A stretch of 64,000 nt of DNA, taken from contig NC_084474.1 of NCBI RefSeq assembly GCF_027409185.1, positions 10,719,382-10,783,381 of the forward strand, written 5' to 3'. The notes beneath the pieces are model-generated. The model had not been told where the DNA came from and did no database searches. It was given only the letters and a program-made list of their open reading frames with translations. Positions 61,010 to 64,000 of this stretch are shown here, one piece after another. A program made the position numbers and the translations under genes. The stretch's first letter is position 1. Each line of letters begins with the position of its first letter. This stretch comes from Cynocephalus volans (taxonomy: Eukaryota > Chordata > Mammalia > Dermoptera > Cynocephalidae).

Positions 61010-61530
61010 GCTAATAGATACCCAGCTTTTTAAAATGTAATTTTGCCACGTTTTTAACTTTTCATAAACAGAATCACACCACACATATTGCTCAGCAGCT
61101 TGTCCTGCCCAGCACTGGGTTGTAATGTTCACCTCTGTGGATGCGCTTTATTTTCAGCACCGTGTGGCAGTGCCTGTGGGTGGCAGTGCCCGTGGGTGGC
61201 AGCACCCGTGGGTGGCAGCACCCGTGGGTAACAGCGCCCGTGCTATTTATTTACCCACTTGACTGTCAGTAGGCACACGGGCTGTTTCTAGTTTGGACTT
61301 AACAGAGCACTGCCGCCAGAAATTCTCAGACAGGTCTCTGGGTTTTAATACGCAAGAAGCCCTCTGACAGTTCACGGCTGGGTGCTCGGGCATGTTCATT
61401 TGTTCTTTTTCAACTTGACTTTTTAAGGACAATTTGCATCCTAAAGTGCCCTACCAGCTACTCTTCCACCTGCAGTGTATCAGCGTCCCTGCTGCTCCAC
61501 GTCCTCACCAAGCCTTGATGTCACCTTTGA
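61010..61530 (-). mobile_element. Old antisense L1 fragment containing a small minisatellite
   Basis: TTTTAACTTTTCATAAACAG, then CTGTTTCTAGTTTGGACTTA, CAACTTGACTTTTTAAGGAC and CTGCTCCACGTCCTCACCAA follow the reverse of the L1 3' region. Confidence 0.65.
61166..61245 (+). repeat. 16-bp tandem repeat, five units
   Basis: GGCAGTGCCTGTGGGT, two forms of GGCAGCACCCGTGGGT and a last degenerate unit. It arose inside the L1 fossil. Confidence 0.9.
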
Positions 61531-62713
61531 AACTTCTTCATATGTTTTAAAGATAATTCCATTCTTGTCCACTGAGGGATGTGTGCACCACAGCACAGCA
61601 TTAGTATTTCATTATCAGTATCAACGTGGGTATTACTGAGGTCATTACAAGAAAGTAAAGCTACTGAGCAGCAAACGTACCATGAAGCATGCCTGACTTG
61701 TGATGGCTGCCCCTGAATACGAAATAATGATTCAAACTCAGGATAAAACAACGTGTGCTGTTGTGGAAATGAGCCTGCATCCCCAAACCATCAAAAAATA
61801 AACCGCTTGAAAAATTCATGGTTTCTCCCTAAGCAGGTTCTGTTGCATATGCTTTAAATATGCATTTCCTGGAAGGCTCCGTTTACTACCATCGATATAG
61901 ATCTTTAGAACTGAACAAAACGTCACAGTGCCCCGACTGTGCTCAGTTTGCTACTTCTCACAAGCAAAGCGTCAGGGGTCCCTGAAGCTTTACTGGGTTT
62001 TACATCAGCGTTGTGCACAGTGACCCGCAAGCCTAAAAGGGCCCACTGCCTGGAGAAAGACACGGGGAGTCTTCTAGCTCTTTTCCTTTAGGTGGATTGT
62101 GAACCAAAAAGCAGGACTAAGATCACTGTTGCCCAAGAGAGAGCTTGGCTAAAATACGTGACACTCGGTGACAGCGGGATTCAGTCATGGTGAGGCTGTG
62201 AAAGGGTTTTCTAAATGTCGCCTTGTTCTGTGCACGTGGCAGTTGCTGTGCTGTTTTCTTTCTGGCTGCTTTGGGTGAGTCACATCTTCCCGGCAGCAAA
62301 ATAACTACAATTTTGGCCTGAAATTGAGCCAGTTCATGCGAGGGAGGGAATGATATAAATAGGTAAAGTGAAAGTTTACAATTACATAACATAATAGAGT
62401 AGATATCAGCACTTGGAACTAAAGGGAACAATTAAAAGACTAAACCATTTTTAAAAAGCAGCATAAGCAATAATTTAGACTACAAAAAACAAATGCACAG
62501 TTTCTAGAGCACTTGAAAATGGTGTAGTGAATGGAAAAAATAACATTTTTCAGTCTTCAGACCGGTCAAATATCTATGTAGCAAGACTCAATATTGTGAA
62601 ATCAAAGTGCTTTTTTAGGAGGGATTTTCCCCCCAACTCCACTTCCCCCAAGCAAACCAGGTGATGACCAATCACAACAGCACCACAATAAAAAGACAGA
62701 AAACAAATGTTAC

Positions 62714-62935
62714 CTTCTGTGGGTGACGAAAACATTGTTCACATGGCCCAGCCCATTGCAGCCTGGCAAGGGACAGTGTGGCAGCTCTTGTTTGTTCAGT
62801 TTCCAGGAGAGTGAGGCCCCATTGAGAGGATTCTCCTTCTGTCTCTTGGCAGCAAGGGGACAGCCAGAAGCTGTGCGGTGTGATGTGTATTTACCTGATA
62901 TGTGACCTTGGCCATCACACCCTATCACAGGACAT
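62714..62935 (-). CDS. ST18: ST18 exon with two CCHHC zinc fingers
   Basis: 222 bases: one base of a split lysine codon, 73 codons, then two bases of a split serine. The first finger is [16 protein letters not shown] followed by TSHRTASGC (ligands Cys1, Cys6, His11, His19, Cys25 of this exon). The second begins [16 protein letters not shown] and THR (Cys54, Cys59, His64, His72), with its last cysteine in the next exon. The fingers bind the AAGTT-type sites known for the MYT1 family. The linker [10 protein letters not shown] and the second finger's GLGHVNNVF residues point to ST18 rather than MYT1L. Acceptor TCTCTCTAG, donor GTAACA. Confidence 0.95.
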
Positions 62936-63830
62936 CTAGAGAGACACAGCAGAGACATTACCAGCTGGGAAGAAGGCAGTGACAGTCCCATACGATACAG
63001 AAGGCAAGCCATGAGATCAGAGAGATTTAAGAGATGCCACCACAACTAGCAGAAGAGCATTGTGTCAGTGGTAATCATGGTGTGCAGGCTCTGAGCTAAG
63101 CAGTTTTCATGCATTATCTCATCTCATAGTCACTGCAAACCTACCGAGTAGAGATATTATCCCATTTTGTAGGTGGGAAAAATGAGACTAATAGAGCTTA
63201 GGTAACTTGTTGCCCATTTTACAAGAAGCAGAGCCAAGTTCATGCTCACATTTTTCAGCTCAAGAGCCAACCACATAAGGACTACGCTATATTGCTTCTG
63301 TACAAAGACCAAGAGAATAAATTGTTAACTGCCTTGATTAATGTTACACAGCACATCACTCAAACTGGAATTTTCATTTCCAAATGTTTAAACATTGTGT
63401 TTAGAAATGTTATAGAGAAAGCCACTTAGATTTCTACAGCTACATATACATATATCACCCAAGACTTGGTAGCATATTTCTTAGAGGAGGGAATTCAATT
63501 TAGATACAATTTCATCTTAAGCAAAATTAAAGTTTCAGGGGAAAATGCTGCCGTATTTGTCATTCTATAGCATTTCTCCAATGCTACTTTCCTTGGGAAA
63601 AGTGTAAACATTCGTCCTTTTCTTTTGCATTAACCAAAAGCTGTGAGGACACGGCTATAAATGAGAGATTTTCTCAAATCTCCAAACAATCTGACTCTCG
63701 ATTGGAGTCCCTGTGTTTAATAGGGGGACCCTCCCCGCAACCCCATCAATGCTCAGTGGCATGCCAGTCAAGGTCCCTCCCATTTGGCCAACAAGTTACC
63801 GCTGACTCAGATGCCTCAACTGGCACTTAC
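62936..63830 (-). other. ST18: ST18 intron
   Basis: 895 bases between exons. It holds a probable MIR-class relic at about 63050-63240 (GCATTATCTCATCTCATAGT, ATTATCCCATTTTGTAGGTG). Nothing else was recognised. Confidence 0.8.
63050..63240 (+). repeat. MIR/L2-class relic
   Basis: GCATTATCTCATCTCATAGT, then ATTATCCCATTTTGTAGGTG, then AAGCAGAGCCAAG, in the usual order. Confidence 0.55.
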
Positions 63831-63911
63831 TTAAGTTCAGGGTCTTCTTTCTCTTCCTTGGTAGGGGTCATTTTGACACCACCTTTCCTTGCACGAGGGC
63901 AGCCAGACAAG
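63831..63911 (-). CDS. ST18: ST18 exon, end of an upstream zinc finger and linker
   Basis: 81 bases: one base of a split serine, 26 codons, then two bases of a split lysine. It reads [20 protein letters not shown] and continues with acidic residues to DPEL. Cys4 is the last ligand of a CCHHC finger whose other ligands are encoded beyond the right edge of the window. The acceptor TATTTTAG and donor GTAAGT are clear. The phase matches the next exon exactly. The remaining 63912-64000 is intron. Confidence 0.92.
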
Positions 63912-64000
63912 CTAAAATATGTACCCGACAAAACAAAACAAAGCCATGTGATCTCACTGACTACTGCTGCCGACAAGCTGATTTCCACCTCTCGGAAATG

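Larger units (their letters stand above)
52824..62713 (-). other. ST18: ST18 intron carrying a full-length antisense L1
   Basis: 9.9 kb. It is dominated by the L1 at 54430-60878 and an older antisense L1 piece at about 61010-61530. Positions 52850-54414 and 61540-62700 show no recognised element. Confidence 0.8.

Noticed and set aside
41822..63911. Assignment of the zinc-finger gene to MYT1L or MYT1
   Set aside because: The family is the same, but the terminal GIHV, the linker [10 protein letters not shown] and the GLGHVNNVF finger match ST18 as I remember it; MYT1 and MYT1L end in GIQV.

Overview
The window is nuclear DNA from a placental mammal. It is AT-rich, intron- and repeat-dominated, and holds split exons with GT/AG splice sites, L1 and L2 LINEs, MIR SINEs, MaLR-type LTRs and endogenous retroviruses. 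There are no Alu-like elements. Two recent-looking SINEs (23901-24079 and 46624-46729) derive from a tRNA that looks like tRNA-Ile. One is a monomer, the other a tandem dimer, and both have target-site duplications. From memory this type is characteristic of colugos (Dermoptera). That lineage call is an inference; 'placental mammal' is firm.

The only protein-coding gene I can support is on the minus strand. Six exons at 63911-63831, 62935-62714, 52823-52735, 46515-46412, 44521-44378 and 41962-41822 join in frame with matching splice phases. They encode about 259 residues: the end of one CCHHC zinc finger, two complete CCHHC fingers, a long leucine/glutamate-rich coiled coil, and a terminus ending in GIHV followed by TAG. 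This is the C-terminal part of a MYT1-family transcription factor, and the residues fit ST18 (MYT3/NZF3) better than MYT1 or MYT1L. The 5' exons lie beyond the right edge. A probable 3' UTR of about 2.35 kb runs down to about 39465, with an AATAAA signal at 39488-39483.

Positions 1 to about 39.4 kb are the region downstream of the gene. They hold no convincing coding sequence. From left to right: a decayed class II (betaretrovirus-like) provirus with both LTRs (1-4662), a CpG-rich block (11755-12180), antisense L1 fossils, several MaLR LTRs, a second small provirus with a tRNA-His-like primer site nested in an L1 fossil (20644-21816), a clear CpG island (28600-29425), a 30-bp minisatellite whose units carry a CCAAT box (34593-35031), and a diverged copy of the gene's own polyadenylation region (37950-38110).

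Positions 39.4 to 64 kb are the ST18 3' end. The introns carry a 47-bp minisatellite (42597-42880), L2 and MIR relics, the monomer SINE, and a complete-length but inactivated L1 (54430-60878) bounded by a 15-bp target duplication and lying antisense to ST18. Most open frames in the window are chance frames or retroelement debris.
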